This document shows positions 34,033 through 46,421 of a stretch of 64,000 nt of DNA, piece by piece. The stretch covers positions 45,738,770 through 45,802,769 of the forward strand of contig NC_052622.1 of assembly GCF_016545825.1 (NCBI RefSeq), written 5' to 3'. Source of the stretch: Eucalyptus grandis. Lineage: Eukaryota; Streptophyta; Magnoliopsida; Myrtales; Myrtaceae. Below the pieces are notes generated by a model. It was not told the origin of the DNA and made no database searches. It was given only the letters and a program-made list of their open reading frames with translations. The position numbers were made by a program, and so were the translations under genes. The number at the start of each line of letters is the position of its first letter. The stretch's first letter is position 1.

Positions 34033-35755
34033 ACAAGAACTGGCTAAAAATGGATAGTCATTATATGCTCACCAAGGACAGGAGGAACGTCCATAAGGGT
34101 AGAGGTCATGTTATATGCATCTCCAAGCGAGTATATCATGCCTTGGAGCTGTGAGCTCAGATTTTGTAATAAACCCGAGATTGTCGTATAAAGCCCTGAG
34201 CATAATTGTTCATCTCCGTCAAGCAGCCCGTGACCCTGTCTTGTTCAAGTTCTGGAGCCGCGCGGATGGGCAGCACCCGACGGAGGGATGCTCATGATCC
34301 CGAATTTCCGAGCTCCCAAGTTGTACAAAGCCTGGCATTCCCATTCAAGTCAATATGCAAGGTCGTCCAGAAAGATTAGTACGCCGTTAACATAAGCATT
34401 TGAACCAAAAATAGGGCAACTCGGAGTTTTGCTGTATGCGAATATTCTGAAATAGAAGTCTCAAGATTTGCTGTAGGTCTGTCTAATACTGGTCTAGGCT
34501 TTTCTCAGACAAGGAGATATTGTCCCAACAGTTATAGTATCGAGTTGATATCTACCGTCAGGTGGGCTGTGTAGTTAGACTGGAGAGCGGCCATCAGCTC
34601 TGGCTGGGACACCGTGGCATTGTCGTAAAGGTAGTGATCGAAGATGTCGTTGCTTCCGACACTGATGAAGAAGAGCGAGCTGTTGAAGAACTTGGCACTT
34701 TCATTTTGACCCAGTAGCCATGTGATATTGCCCTGAACCGTCGCAAATTGTTGCACTTGTTGCGCCATCGGTATCACTTCACCCTGCACATCAGCAAGAT
34801 TCAGAATACAGTTCTCTCAAAACTCGAAATAGGATTTATCTGAGTGTGCGGTAGCGTTAATTAAAGCTCCTTGGTAATGCTTGACTCGGGCTCAGCTTGC
34901 CGAGCTCTCCAGTAGCTACTCGAGCCCGACTTTGACTGATCGAAACTAATATTTCAAATAGCAAAGCATATGATACACACAGCTTGAGTCGTGGACGACT
35001 TTACTAAGTCAAGCTCCAGCTACGAAACTTCAAGTTTGATCGAGGTTTCAGGGGGAATTGATTAAAATTTTCAGACAAGTCGAGCGCTCCAGGAGAAAAC
35101 TATGCAACTTGACGTGGCTCGACAATGCTCCTTACATGGGGAAGAAATTAAAAGGGCATGCAGAGCTCGAAAAATGGAGTAAAAGAATTTGAAATGACTT
35201 CAGATAGGTTTGAGAACGCACCCACGTTCGATTTCCAGTTCCATCAAGAATTCCAGCGCCGCCTGAGGCAAAGTTAACACCTCGAAGTATATTGCTTTGG
35301 AAGGTTGAATTATCTAGGACAAGAGCCAGAAAAGGTGGTGGACTTTCCTCGTAGCCCAGCTGCCTCACTAGCAATATGATTTCACAATTATCAATCGCGG
35401 GACCATTGCATGGTTAAATTCAAATGAAAAAGGATTTCTAGATGAAATTGATTATGACGGAATTAGGAAGACGTAATTTACCTATTAAGTCGGCACTGTT
35501 GTATCCGTTACTGAATCTCCCCGTTGGCAGGGAGTAAGGAAAATCGATCCCGTAATAGCGGAAGTTGGCTGTCGCCCCGGAATGTATATGATTGTTAGTC
35601 CCCACGTCGAACGTTGAATCCCCGAATATAAAGACAGGAGGCACGTCGTCCGCTAAAGCCGAGGCGAGCATCATGCCGACGGCACACAAAAGGTGCAAGT
35701 TCCTAGTGTTGCGAAAAGGCAGTGAAGACAGCAACGGGGAAGACGGTTCGGCCAT
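33694..35755 (-). pseudogene. GDSL esterase/lipase pseudogene 2 of the tandem array (best preserved)
   Basis: Exons complement(35482..35755, 35222..35367, 34556..34783, 34073..34331, 33694..33925). Exons 1-3 and 5 are open and splice in phase. They show a signal-peptide-like start (MAEPSSPLLSSLPF, then LLCAVGMMLASALA), the nucleophile block PPVFIFGDSTFDVG, NFASGGAGIL, FISVGSNDIFDHYLY and LFWDWFHPTQYV with the Asp/His pair, ending SQLAQASA. Exon 4 is broken by at least three single-base losses: at the PPxGCCP block (CCTCCGTCGGG, where copy 1 has CCTCCAATCGGG), near the LQNLN segment, and before YTTISGLLQN. The frame stops soon after. The exon 2 donor is displaced compared with copies 1 and 3. 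If these indels were assembly errors it could be a functional secreted lipase, but three in one exon argue for a real pseudogene. Confidence 0.85.
33983..34031. repeat. (GAAA)n microsatellite in intron 4 of GDSL pseudogene 2
   Basis: About twelve tandem GAAA units between exon remnants 4 and 5. The related intron of copy 1 has only a loose purine-rich stretch (27876-27912), so the repeat expanded after duplication. Confidence 0.9.
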
Positions 35756-35759
35756 GTTT

Positions 35760-37585
35760 CTAGGAGGGCAACTCTTTCGAGTTTCTCGACTCCCGAGAGA
35801 TTCGAGTGATGATGGGTTCTGTTTCCTGGTACCCTGCAGTATTATACAAGTGGGGTTAGGAAGTGAACAAGCAAATAAGGCTTCGAATCCGACCTTCTCG
35901 AAACTAACTCAAAAGAAAACAAAAAATAAGATAAAAATTATACACCTGGTAATTCGGCGGAGAGCCCTAGTTTCAAACCGAACATAACATAGTTAGGAAC
36001 AAAAAATGATCTCTCGAAGGATCTAGGATTATGCCCTTTCTTCATAAAATGAATCGACATGCGAGAAATGCATTGAAAGATAGATGTATCGAAATGTAAT
36101 CGTTCCGACCTTCAAAATCAAATAATTTTTTCTTTTCTTTTTCACGGTTTTGTAGCTTTGGATGATACGTTTCTTTGTTTGTAGCTCCTTCGTTTTGGTT
36201 TTTAAGAAGAGAGATGACAGCTGGTCGTGAAACCCTGGCCGCAAAATATAATAATACCTTACGAACAACCAAATGATGATGATATAGGTTAAAAGATTGT
36301 AACCACGGAGGATCGTCGCTTTTTCATTATGATCTGGCACATGCATCGTAAACTCCAAGCTCAAAAATGCTGTTTAACTTTCGTGGATGGAATAAGGACA
36401 AAATCTAGTACCTTCATCGGATTTAAATTCGTATGTTTTCATGAAAAATTCCAAAAAGAAAAAGACCCTGTATTTTCCTTGCAGAGATTTTCAGTGGCAA
36501 ACCAACTAGGGTTTCTTGCCAAAGGAAGTCAATCCACTTTTTTAAAATTCCTATATAAGAATTCCTTGTGTTTTAGGGTTGCTTACAAACCCTGGATCTG
36601 CTCTTGCCATGGGAACAATCATTGCGAAGTTGGTTAGTTCTGGGACTCAAAATCAGTTTTGCTTAGAAATCAGATGGACGGGGACATTGCTTTAGCTTCG
36701 TAGGAGGAATTCGAGGATGATTGGTTTTTTTTCTTTCTTTCTGTCTATCGTATGATAAAATTGTTGTATAAGAACTCGATAGCTCTATTCACATGACATA
36801 GAATAATGACTTAGACTTTAAGAAGGCATGGAGCTTATTAATGTAAGTTATGCTTGATGCCATAATTTGACGGTTTCTTGAATTTAACATCGTGTACATC
36901 AAGACATCATACGTGTAATGAGCCATTCGACAGCTGAGGCTAAGATGAAAAGTAAGCTGACATAATTTTCGTTCACGTATTATAGTTTCATTTTCAGTCC
37001 ATGCATCATCTTTTCATCTCTCGCATCTTTCGTAGCGTAATTTGGTTGAGAAATTCTTAGTTTTTTTTTTTTGGAGTACTTTAAAACTCGGCAAATATGC
37101 AACGAGACAACAAAGAATAGTCGGGGATTTCGATTGCATAGGAAGTACCAAAACTGATTGGTAAGTTACGTCCTCGTGTCTATTTCCAAACTCAATTGAC
37201 TTTTAGCATTTTATTAGTCTGTATCGCTTTACTTGTTCTCTTCGTATCGACGTGGGACTCGCACAAACTCTTAGTCAGATGTTTCTCATTGCCATTTTCA
37301 TGGAAATCGGCAAGATTTAGTCGCTAGAATATCCAAGATCGCTAGAATATCTAAGATCGCATAGAAATTGACATTGAAGAGGGAACAAACTATGATGAAC
37401 ACGAGGGGGAATTTATTGGTGTCTCCACAAGGACAATGCTTTCGCGACAGAAGCTATACTCATACGATCCCGGGATCCAGGGAGGTTCAATCCCGGAAAC
37501 AGGCTAAAGAGGGTGTTTTTATTATTGGCAGCCGAAATACCGTTGAAAACATAAAGTAGAAAGGTTTCGGAATAAAGACAGGAGA
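35760..37585. other. Spacer between GDSL pseudogenes 2 and 3
   Basis: No gene recognised. The spacer shares scattered similarity with the one between copies 1 and 2. For example, CCATTCGACAGCTGAGGC (36923) compares with CCATTCAACAGTTAGGGAC (33087), and CTCTCGCATC followed by GTAATTTGGTTGAGAAA (about 37017-37053) compares with CTCTTGCATC followed by GTAATTTAGTTGAGAAA (33173-33210). The tandem duplication unit therefore included intergenic DNA. Confidence 0.6.
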
Positions 37586-37589
37586 TAAG

Positions 37590-39518
37590 AGCGTCGCACA
37601 TGTCCATCTTATGCACTCGCCTGTGCCAACTGGCTGAAGTTCATTGGTGCTACGAAACTCAGGTCCCCGTGAACGGAGTGATGGCGGCTAGGTGGGCCGC
37701 ATAGTGAGTCGGGTGGTACAAGTCCCAGAAGAGGTATTCACTGCAATTCGGTCGCAGGTTGGGGCTCTCTGAGATGTAGCATGGCTTCTCTGCATATGCC
37801 CGCTCCCACAGCATGCTTTGTCAATGTTCTCGATGTCTAATTGCAACATAAGATCAAAGATGGACTCAGAACAAATTGGTTAATCAAAAGATAAATTGAA
37901 AGAAAGAATGAGAAAAATTGTGTAGATGGACATTGATTACATGCTCACAAAGGTTTCAGGCTCCATAACGATGGAGGTCATAGTCTTTGCATCTCCAAGC
38001 GAGTACATCATGCCTTGGAGCTCTGAGCGGAGCTTTTTAATAAAGCCAAGATCGTTGAATAGAAGGCCTGAGCATAATTGTTCAGCTCCATCAAACAGCC
38101 CAACCCACTTGTCGTTGAGTTCAAGAGCCGTGCGTAGGGGCGGCGCCCAATCTGAGGGATGCTCACGATCCTGAATTCCAAGCTCCCAAGTTGCACAAAG
38201 CCTGGGATTCCCATTCCGTTAATAGGCAAAGTCGTCAGCATATGCAGTTGAACAAATCTAATGACTAGCTCCTGCTTAATAACTCATGAAATAATTAAGA
38301 GCATTGTTTTTCTGGGAAACTCGGGGTTATTCTATATGTGAATGGTCCGAAATTTAAGTTTCAAGATTTACAGGAGATCGGTCTAGGCTTTTCACAGACA
38401 AGAAGAAATTGTCCCCAGCAGTAGGGTATGAAGTCGATATCTACTGTCAGTTGGGCTGTGTAGTTAGACTCAATGGCGACCATTAGCTCTAGCTGGGACA
38501 TGGTGGTTTCGTTGCAAGAGTAGCGATAAAATATGTCGTTGCTTCAGACGCTGATGACAAAAAGTGTCTTCGCGATGAACTCAGCGCTTTTATCTTGACC
38601 CAGGAGCTGTGTGATATTGCCTCGAACCATTGCAAACTGCTGCACTTGTTGTATCATCGATATAACGTCACCCTGAACATTAGGAAGATCCATTATTGAT
38701 TCAGACTGCTTGAACAAGGATTTATCTGAGTACGAGGTAGCGTTAAATAAAGCTTCCCATTAAATGATTGACTCAGGCTCAGCTCGCTTGAGTATGATGA
38801 TTGAGCAACGCCAATATGTGATTTAGCTACTCAAACTCGGTTTGAATTGATCGTAACTAATATTAACTAATATTTTGAATAGTGGAGCACACGATACGCA
38901 CAGCTGCAGTACACGGACCGCCTTATATAGTCAAGCTTCAGCTACAAAACTTCAAGTTTGATCGACTAGGCTAGATCATGCTCCTTACTTAAATGGCATG
39001 GAAGAGCTTAAAAGAATGGAGTGAAAGGATTTAACATGACATTACATAGGTTTGAAATCCAGTTGCATCAAGAATTCCAGCGCGGGCTGAGGCAAAGTTA
39101 ACACCTTGAAGTAAGGTTGATGGGTCTTGGAGAAGAGCCAGAAAGGGCGGTGGACTTTGCTTTGTTACCCAACTGCTGCGCTGGTAATTAGGAATTCACG
39201 TTTATCAAATTGCAGACCATCGCATGACAAAATTCAAAGTGGGAAAGGGTTTCTAGTCGTGAAAGAGGAAGTCGGGAGTTTATCATATACCTATTTCATC
39301 GGCGATGTTATATCCATTACTGAATCTTCCCGTCGCCTGGGAGTAGGGAAAATTGATCCTGTTATAAGGGAAGTTCGCTCTTGCCCTGGAAGCTATGTAG
39401 TTGTTAGTCCTGACGTCGATTGTTGAATCTCTGAATATAAAGACCAGAGGGTCCGCCACAGCCGAGACGAGTGTCATGCCGGCAGCCCAAAAAAGAAACA
39501 AGAAGACATTCTGGCCAT
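37590..39518 (-). pseudogene. GDSL esterase/lipase pseudogene 3 of the tandem array
   Basis: The same five-exon layout is traceable: exon 1 from 39518, exon 2 about 39050-39190, exon 3 about 38450-38675, exon 4 about 37955-38210, exon 5 about 37590-37845. Damage is heavier than in copies 1 and 2. The nucleophile block reads VFIFRDSTIDV, so the first Gly of GDS is Arg. The N-terminal frame from the ATG shifts and stops at the end of the signal region. The GxND block has a TGA in place of Gly (ISV-stop-SNDIF). Exon 5 loses frame after ENIDKACCG, although a WDLYHPTHYA block is still readable. The copia element lies about 0.2 kb upstream of its start. Confidence 0.82.
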
Positions 39519-39709
39519 GTCTCTAGCAGGTTTAGCTCTTTCCAGTTTCTGCCGTGGTGATGTGTTTTGTTCATGAAAACTGGATACCCCGCATCACTGT
39601 ATAAGACTGGCTAGGCAGTGAAGAAGCAGATGTTTCAGTGGAGAGCCCCAGTTCATTAACCCAACATTACATGCGTTTGGAACAAAAGAATGATCTTTTG
39701 AAGGTTGTC

Positions 39710-39864
39710 TGGCATATGCCCTATTGATTTTGTAATATTCTTTATGTCCTTTTTCTTGTACATGCCTAGTGCTATAACTATAGAGCATTGTACATTACTT
39801 GGATACAATATAGAAAAGACAAAATTTTCCCACGTTTTTCCTCATTCTTCCTTGCTTTCTTTCA
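39710..39864 (+). repeat. 5' LTR of the copia element (5'-truncated)
   Basis: Matches the last two thirds of the 3' LTR (TTTTCTTGTACATGCCTAGTG, TAGAGCATTG, ATTTTCCCA, ending CTTTCTTTCA). The start is lost or collapsed: only ATATGCC and a few bases before TTTTGTAAT remain from the region that in the 3' LTR holds TGTTGGAAGATATGCG. The left edge is therefore approximate. Confidence 0.75.
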
Positions 39865-39880
39865 TGGTAATAGAGCGGGC
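39865..39880 (+). other. Primer-binding site, tRNA-Met type
   Basis: TGGTAATAGAGCGGG directly follows the CA end of the 5' LTR. It differs by two bases from TGGTATCAGAGC, the site complementary to the 3' end of initiator tRNA-Met used by most plant copia elements. Confidence 0.75.
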
Positions 39881-40079
39881 TTCGCTTTTGATTCAGTCTT
39901 AGCTTCCGTGCTTCTTTTTTTGATTGCTTGCCGGTACCTTTTTTTTGAGAAACACGCTAACTTGCAAAACAATGTTAGCACTTGGTGTAGGAATTTTTGA
40001 GAAAAAATGGCAAGTGAAGAAAAGGAACACCTTACCATCACCATGGCAAAAAACCAACCACCATCCACTGGAGAGCATA

Positions 40080-43000
40080 CCACAGAAGAGGAAATTCAAA
40101 ACTCTACCGTGAGTTTACCTACTGAAGTTGCCAAGTTCCAAGGACAACCAAATGCGGGATCCTTTTTCCATGGCAGCCCGGTCTAGGGCAACCCATTCCA
40201 GGCCAATCCACATCGAGTCAGGTCATGGCGGGTCAACCATACTAGTGGGTACCCATTCCCGTTCAGCTCAGTCCATGGTACTACGGGCCAAGCCCAAGTA
40301 CTCCATGGCCAAGAACCCAAATTTCCAAAGACAATATCCAACCCAATAATGGCTCGCCAACCATAGATGGGGCAAGCGCAAGTACTAGGTCTGGAAATCA
40401 AAATGCGGGGTTATCAAGTGTGTCGATTAATCTAGGTATGGGTCCAAATCCTTACCCGACAATAGCACTTGGTTTCTTGCCGTACCCTCTCTTAGCCATT
40501 TCCGGTTGGCCAAAACTCGGTGATCCATTGTATGTATCTACTTGCCGATGGACCAGAGATCTGACTCATTAGTTAACAACTAAGGGGATTTGAGAACTAC
40601 TCAATTTGGGCACAAGAATTTCGTCTAGCCCTTGTTACTAAAGATAAAGAAGGATTTATCGACAGATCTATTCCCATTCCAACTGACGAGAGGATGGTGA
40701 GACAATGTAAGCAATGAAATCAATTAGTAAAACGTATTGGGAACTGCATCAGTCCAGAAATTGTAGCTAGACTTCCTCCCACAGAAGATTAAAAAAAATG
40801 TGGGATAATATATAGGAAATGTATGGAAAATTGGACCGCGCAAAATTCTTTTCCTTTACCCAAGCACTTTCCAAACTGAAACAAGGGAATATGAGCATCA
40901 CAACAGTTTTCAACAAGTTATCAGCTCTCTGAATTGAGTTGGGAGCAGCGGAGGAGAAGCTCAAAGGACCTAAGGCCATTTTGCAGCAATACAAGGCGAT
41001 ACGAGACAGAGAGAAAGTTACCTGATTTTTGCTCATTTTAAACAATTCTTACCTGACGTTCAGATCTCAAATCTTAGTCATGGAACCCATGCCATCGCTC
41101 GACCTTATTTTCCAGTTGGCCATTCAAAGGAGAGTCAAAGACTCACGTCAATGGAACATGCGAGAGGAGCGGAGACTCTGGCCTTGGCTGCTTGCGGTGA
41201 GAAAGGAGAAAGGAACGAGAAAAATCTGGAATGAGGGATGCGGCCAGAGGAGCTAGGGTTTGGGACAAGTTCACATGTCTTTAGAGGACCTAAAATAGAT
41301 GGTCCAAATTGTGGGGTGCGATCGAACAACTAGAAATGGCCCGATTCCTTATTAGGATCAAACAATGGGCACACAGATGGTCTTAAAGGATCCAACGGTC
41401 TGCAATTTTCAACGAGTTCAAAGGCTTATGGGCAAAATGTAAAAGGGAAAAATAAATTATTTTGTGAATATTGTAGGTGACCCCACCATACCATTAACAA
41501 TTGCTGGAAATTGCACGATAAGCCCAGTGAGAAAGGAAAATGGGGGAAGGAATCTTGATAGCAACTTATCAGACCACTAGTTAGAATAATGATCAACCTA
41601 TCACTCAAGGGCAGTATCAGCAGCTTATGCAGGCATTGCAAAAAATGGACATTTGCAACAAAGGAAGTAGCTTCTCAGGTATTTCTCATTGCTTGATAAA
41701 TTCTATTTCTAGAAATTCTTGGATAATCGGCTTAGGGGCTAGTGATCATATTGTCAGTGATAAGGGCTTTTTTTCCATTATTCATGAAGACTTAAGTATT
41801 CATGTTTCTATGCAACAGCCAAATGGAAGCGTTACCCATGTGACCACTACAGAATTGTTAACTTTAGCCCTCATATAATCCTGAGAAATGTCCTTTATGT
41901 TCCAGATTTCTAGTTCAATTTGATTTCTATGTCTAGGGCCTGCAAGGAAAACTCCTGTTGAATTTGTTTCAATGCTTATATTTGTCTATTTCAAGCCCTT
42001 TCGACTGGGAAATTGATGGGCTTAGGTAATCTCTTCGATGGACTATTTTTCTAGACTAGCATTCCAAGCACTTTAGATTTATCTCAAGTTTCTTCCAATA
42101 AGCAATCATTATGTAATGTCACTACCAATGATTAAAATTTCCTTTTGCATTCTAGAATGGATCACAGTGCTTTGTTTCCTTATTCTCAATGTCATATCTG
42201 CCCACTTGCAAAACAATCACATGCACTCTTTGTAGTTAGCAAGAGTTGTTCCACTAGTGTTTTTTCACTAATTCATGTTGATGTGTGGGGACCATATCAT
42301 ACATCTAATCATGATGGATCAAGATATTTCCTTACTATTGTTGACGACTATTCTCAAGCAACATGGATCTTCATCATGCAAACTAAGGGTTAGGTTCTAT
42401 CTCACTTAAAGGAATTTATTTCTTTATCAAAGACTCAATTTGGAAAATCTATCCAGTGGATTATGACAGATAATGGAAGAGAATTTCTAAACCATGAATG
42501 TGCATCATTTCTTTCATCCTATGGCATTTTACATGAAAGTTCGTGCACATACACTCCATAACAAAATGAAGTAGTGGAAAGGAAGCATTGACATATTTTG
42601 GAAGTGGGATGTGCCTTGAAGTTTCAGGCTTCTATTCTATATAATTTTTAGGGAGATTGCATGATCATGGCGGTTTACTGAATGATTGGATGCCAACAAA
42701 GGTGCTAAACGAATTAAGCTCTTTCGAAGTCCTTTTCCGAGAGAAGCCAAAACTGGATCATCTACGGATATTTGGGTGTTTATGCTACGTCACTACGGTA
42801 GGCCCTTTGGACAAAATGAGTCCTTGTGCCCAACGGTGCATATTTATGGGATACCCAAATCTTCAGAAGGGGTATCATGTGTTTCAACCTTCCACGGAGA
42901 ATTCCTCATAAGCAGGAACGTAGTCTTCCATGAAGACATGTTTCCATTTGCTGAAGATTAGTCCTCAAAGAAAATGATCTCAATTCTTCTCGAGCTATTT

Positions 43001-44928
43001 TCTCTGAAGATGATATATCCAAGGATCTTGAATATTTTATGATTGGAAATCCGGGAACCTTCAACGGTGCTTCCATAAGTGATCGGACTGCTACTGAGGC
43101 CATTTCTCCGACACCAAGATCTAAGGATGTGACTATTGAAGAAGCCTCAAATCTCATGATAGCACCACCTATGGAAGAGTCTCAACTATCACGTTCGGAT
43201 CCTCCTCGACATTCAGGGCGCACCATACGCCCACCAACCTAGACTAAGGATTATGTTTGTGCCACACATAACTCACCAGGTATTCACTATCCCATCTCAT
43301 CCTATGTCTCCTTCAATAAATTATCTCCGGAACATAGGCAATGTATTAGTTGCATATTTGAAGAACGGGAACCAGCTAGTTATGATGAAGCATCCACAGA
43401 TCCACACTGGCAAAAGGCCATGACAGAAGAATTGCAAGCACTAAATGACAACCATACATGGGATCTTGTTACCTTCCGATCGTAAAAAGCAATATGATGC
43501 AAATGGGTTTACAAGATAAAGTTTCGGGCCGATGGATCGATTGAACGGTATAAGGCTTGCTTGGTGGCCAAATGGTTTACGCAGCGAGAAGGATTTGACG
43601 ATCATGAGACCTTCTCTCTAGTAGCAAAAGATGTCATGGTCCGCTCCTTCCTATCGGTTGTAGCTTTCCAAGATTGGTCATTACACCAAATGGATGTCCA
43701 CAATGCATTTCTACGCAGCGATTTGGATGAAGAAATTTAAATGGAACTTCCTCAGGGTTTATGAAGACTGGGGGAGAGCAGAGCGTATTGTCTCTGCAAA
43801 TCCCTTTATGATCTTAAACAAGCATTCAGGCAATGGTATGTCAAGTTCGCGAATACTCTCACAACAGCAGGTTTCAAATAGTCCAAATATGATTACGCTC
43901 TTTTTACATGGACAAAAGGTACATCATCCAAATATTTAATGACATACGTTGATGATATACTCATTATGGGTAACAATGTAATTGCCATAAAGAGCTTAAA
44001 GGAATAACTGCATTTGACATTCCACATAAAGGACTTGGGATCACCCAAATATTTTATGGGAATAGAAATTGCTCAATCAAATCAAGGGATCTCCTTTAGT
44101 CAATGAAAGTTCGTGCTAGAGATCATATCATAAACAGATCTATCGGGAAGCAAACCGACAGTCGCTCCAATCGAACAAAATGTCAAGCTAACTATGGTGG
44201 ACCATGATGAAGGAAATCTCCAAGATGATCCTGTCCTCAGAGATTCGTCAGGTTATCAAAGGCTGGTAGGAGAGCTCATATATTTGACCATGAGTAGACC
44301 AGATATATGTTATGCTATGCAAACACTCAACCAGTTTATGCATAAGCCAAAGCAGTTGCATATGAATGCCGCCCTAAAAGTTGTTAAGTATTTGAAGAAA
44401 TGTCCAAAACTTGGAATTCTTCTTTCCAAAAAGTGCAACATGGGGATGACGGCTTATTGTGATGCTGATTACGCGACTTGTCCGATGAGCTAGAGATCGA
44501 TTATAGGATTTTGTATCATGCTGGGAAAATCTTTACTTTCTTGGAAGAGGAAGAAGTAGCCAACCATGTCTTTATCTTCAGCAAAGTCTGAATACCGAGC
44601 TATGGTGAAAACCACTTGTGAAATAGTGTGGCCGCAAGGCTTGCTTCAAGACCTTAGGGTGCAAACAAAGGGATCGACCATGTTGTTTTGTGACAACAAC
44701 GTAGCACTTAAACTTGCGTCCAATCTTATAGTGCACAAAAGAACAAAGCACATAGAAGTAGACTGTCACTTCACTCGGGAGAAGATTCAAGAGAGGATAA
44801 TCGAAACAAGAGGAATTGGGACTACAGAACAGCCTGCAGATGTCTTCACCAAACCCCTATGTCAGAGACAACACGCATATCTACTAAGCAAGCTAAGTGT
44901 CTTGGACATCTACAAGCCATCAACTTGA
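40080..44928 (+). pseudogene. copia gag-pol remnant
   Basis: Domains in order: gag-like region about 40080-41450; zinc knuckle at about 41460-41510 (C-x2-C-x4-H-x4-C spacing, with an in-frame TGA inside); protease at 41720 with WIIGLGASDHI, where the usual catalytic Asp is Gly; integrase 42150-42660 with VDVWGPYH, MTDNGREF and VVERKH; reverse transcriptase about 43380-44060 with YVDDILIM at 43945; RNase H 44440-44900 with AYCDADYA, SSAKSEYRAM, CDNNVALKLA and GTTEQPADVFTKPL. There are many stops and shifts, for example after IFIMQTKG (42393), in the reverse transcriptase near 43485, and in RNase H after TCPMS. It cannot make a functional polyprotein. Best called by the domain order IN-RT-RH, which defines Ty1-copia. 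Confidence 0.88.
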
Positions 44929-44935
44929 GGGGAAG
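44927..44935 (+). other. Polypurine tract of the copia element
   Basis: GAGGGGAAG lies immediately before TGTTGG of the 3' LTR, the expected position and purine content for plus-strand priming in plant copia elements. Confidence 0.75.
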
Positions 44936-45162
44936 TGTTGGAAGATATGCGCAAGTTGTACAATATTCTTTGGGATTTAGATAGATATGCCAAATCAATT
45001 AATATTAATCTAATATCGAAATTTATTTTGTAATATTTTTTATTTCCCTTTTCTTGTACATGCCTAGTGCTATAACTGTAGAGCATTGTCCATTACTTGG
45101 ATTAAAAATAGAAAATACAAAATTTTCCCATGTTTTTCCTCGTTCTTCATTGCTTTCTTTCA
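44936..45162 (+). repeat. 3' LTR of the copia element
   Basis: Starts TGTTGGAAGATATGC and ends TTTCTTTCA (TG...CA ends), 227 bp. Such short LTRs are usual for copia elements. It matches the 5' remnant with base changes scattered through it, so the insertion is not recent. Confidence 0.82.
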
Positions 45163-45397
45163 TGACCCTTCTTAAATAAAATCAACCAACCTGTAAACAT
45201 GCATTGGCAAATGGATACATCCAGATCTAATACCTCATCAGTGACCTTCATGATTAGATAATTCTTTCCTTTTTAGGGTTTTGTAATTGTCTACGAAATG
45301 GTATATATACTTCACACGCAACCAAATGAAAACTATACAAATCAAAGATTATTGGATGCGGAGATTAGGCGCCCATTAATTATGTTAGGCATACTTA

Positions 45398-46361
45398 GGC
45401 TCCATTTGGTTCAACTTCGGGGAAATGGCTTTGCATTTCCCTAAGTATCTTTAGAAGAATGGGCATTTGATGAATGCTAAAGTGTATGGGTACTCTCATT
45501 TTGGTGTATTTTGCAAAGTAGCTTTGAGGTGAAAAGAAAAAAGAAAAAAGAACAGGAAAAAGGAGGAGATGCAGCAGAGGGGAATGATCGGCAACAGCTG
45601 GAGTTGGTGGTTGTGGTGGGGGAGGTGACTGGTGGCAATGGTGGTGGGGAGGCGGTGAGTCTCGCGACCCATGCACCGCCGTTGCGTGGGTCGCACGGCC
45701 TCAGGTGACCCATGTGACGGCAGTCATGTGGGTCGCGTGACCTAGGCGATGCCGCTTGAGGTTGCGATCCACGCGACTGCAGTGCATGGCGACGGCGGTG
45801 CATGGTGACGACGGTGCGTGTGTGGCGACAACAGTGCGTGGGTGACGACGGTGTGTGGGCGACCGGATTTGGCCGGCTAAACTCCACTCAGCTTGTCGCG
45901 TGGGCGACTAGATCTGGTCGGCTGAGCTTTGCTCACCTCGTCGTGTGGGTTGCACAACCCGGGCAACGCCGCCTAAGGTTGCGACCCACGTGACAGCGGT
46001 GCATGGCGATGGCGGTGCGTGGGCGACTAGATCTAGCCAACTGAGCTTCGTCGGTTGAGCTCTGCTGGCTAAGCTTCACTCTTGAGGAAAGAAGTCCAAC
46101 GAGGAAGACGATGAATAGTAATTTTGTTGGGTAAAACAGGAAAATGCAATTATCAGTGAGGGTAATATTGGAAGAAAAAAAATTATTAAAGCCCTTTTCA
46201 AAGCATTCCAAAAATGTTGAAAGCATAAAGTAGGTCCCTACCTACTTTGGGCTTTCAACATTTCAAAAGAAAGCATTTTGAGGAAGGGGAGCTCCAAATG
46301 TTGAACCAAACACCATAAATTTTTCTCAAAGCCTCTTAGGAAAGCCGATTTAAATGGGGCC
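45398..46361. mobile_element. PIF/Harbinger-like MITE, copy 2
   Basis: 964 bp flanked by TTA on both sides (45395-45397, 46362-46364). The left end GGCTCCATTTGGTTCAAC has inverted counterparts at the right: AAATGGGGCC at the edge and GTTGAACCAAACACC slightly inside. It contains the CTACTTTGGGCTTTC motif shared in inverse with the copy at 197-884. The interior (45600-46080) is GC-rich with repeats around GTGGGTCGCG and GACTAGATCT. No transposase frame. Confidence 0.6.
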
Positions 46362-46421
46362 TTAGCATAAATTCCATGCTCCAACTATGGTCAACGTAAG
46401 TCATACAGTCACATGAAAATG

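Larger units (their letters stand above)
39710..45162 (+). mobile_element. Decayed Ty1-copia LTR retrotransposon
   Basis: The order of parts is Ty1-copia: 5' LTR remnant, primer-binding site, gag with zinc knuckle, protease, integrase, reverse transcriptase, RNase H, polypurine tract, 3' LTR. The two LTRs align over about 140 bases from TTTTGTAATATT to CTTTCTTTCA with around a dozen differences, and the 5' copy lacks most of its first 90 bases. No target duplication can be read because the left end is altered. It separates GDSL pseudogene 3 from its former upstream region, since sequence after 45170 (GGGTTTTGTAATTGTCTACG) still resembles the upstream spacer of copy 2. Confidence 0.88.
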
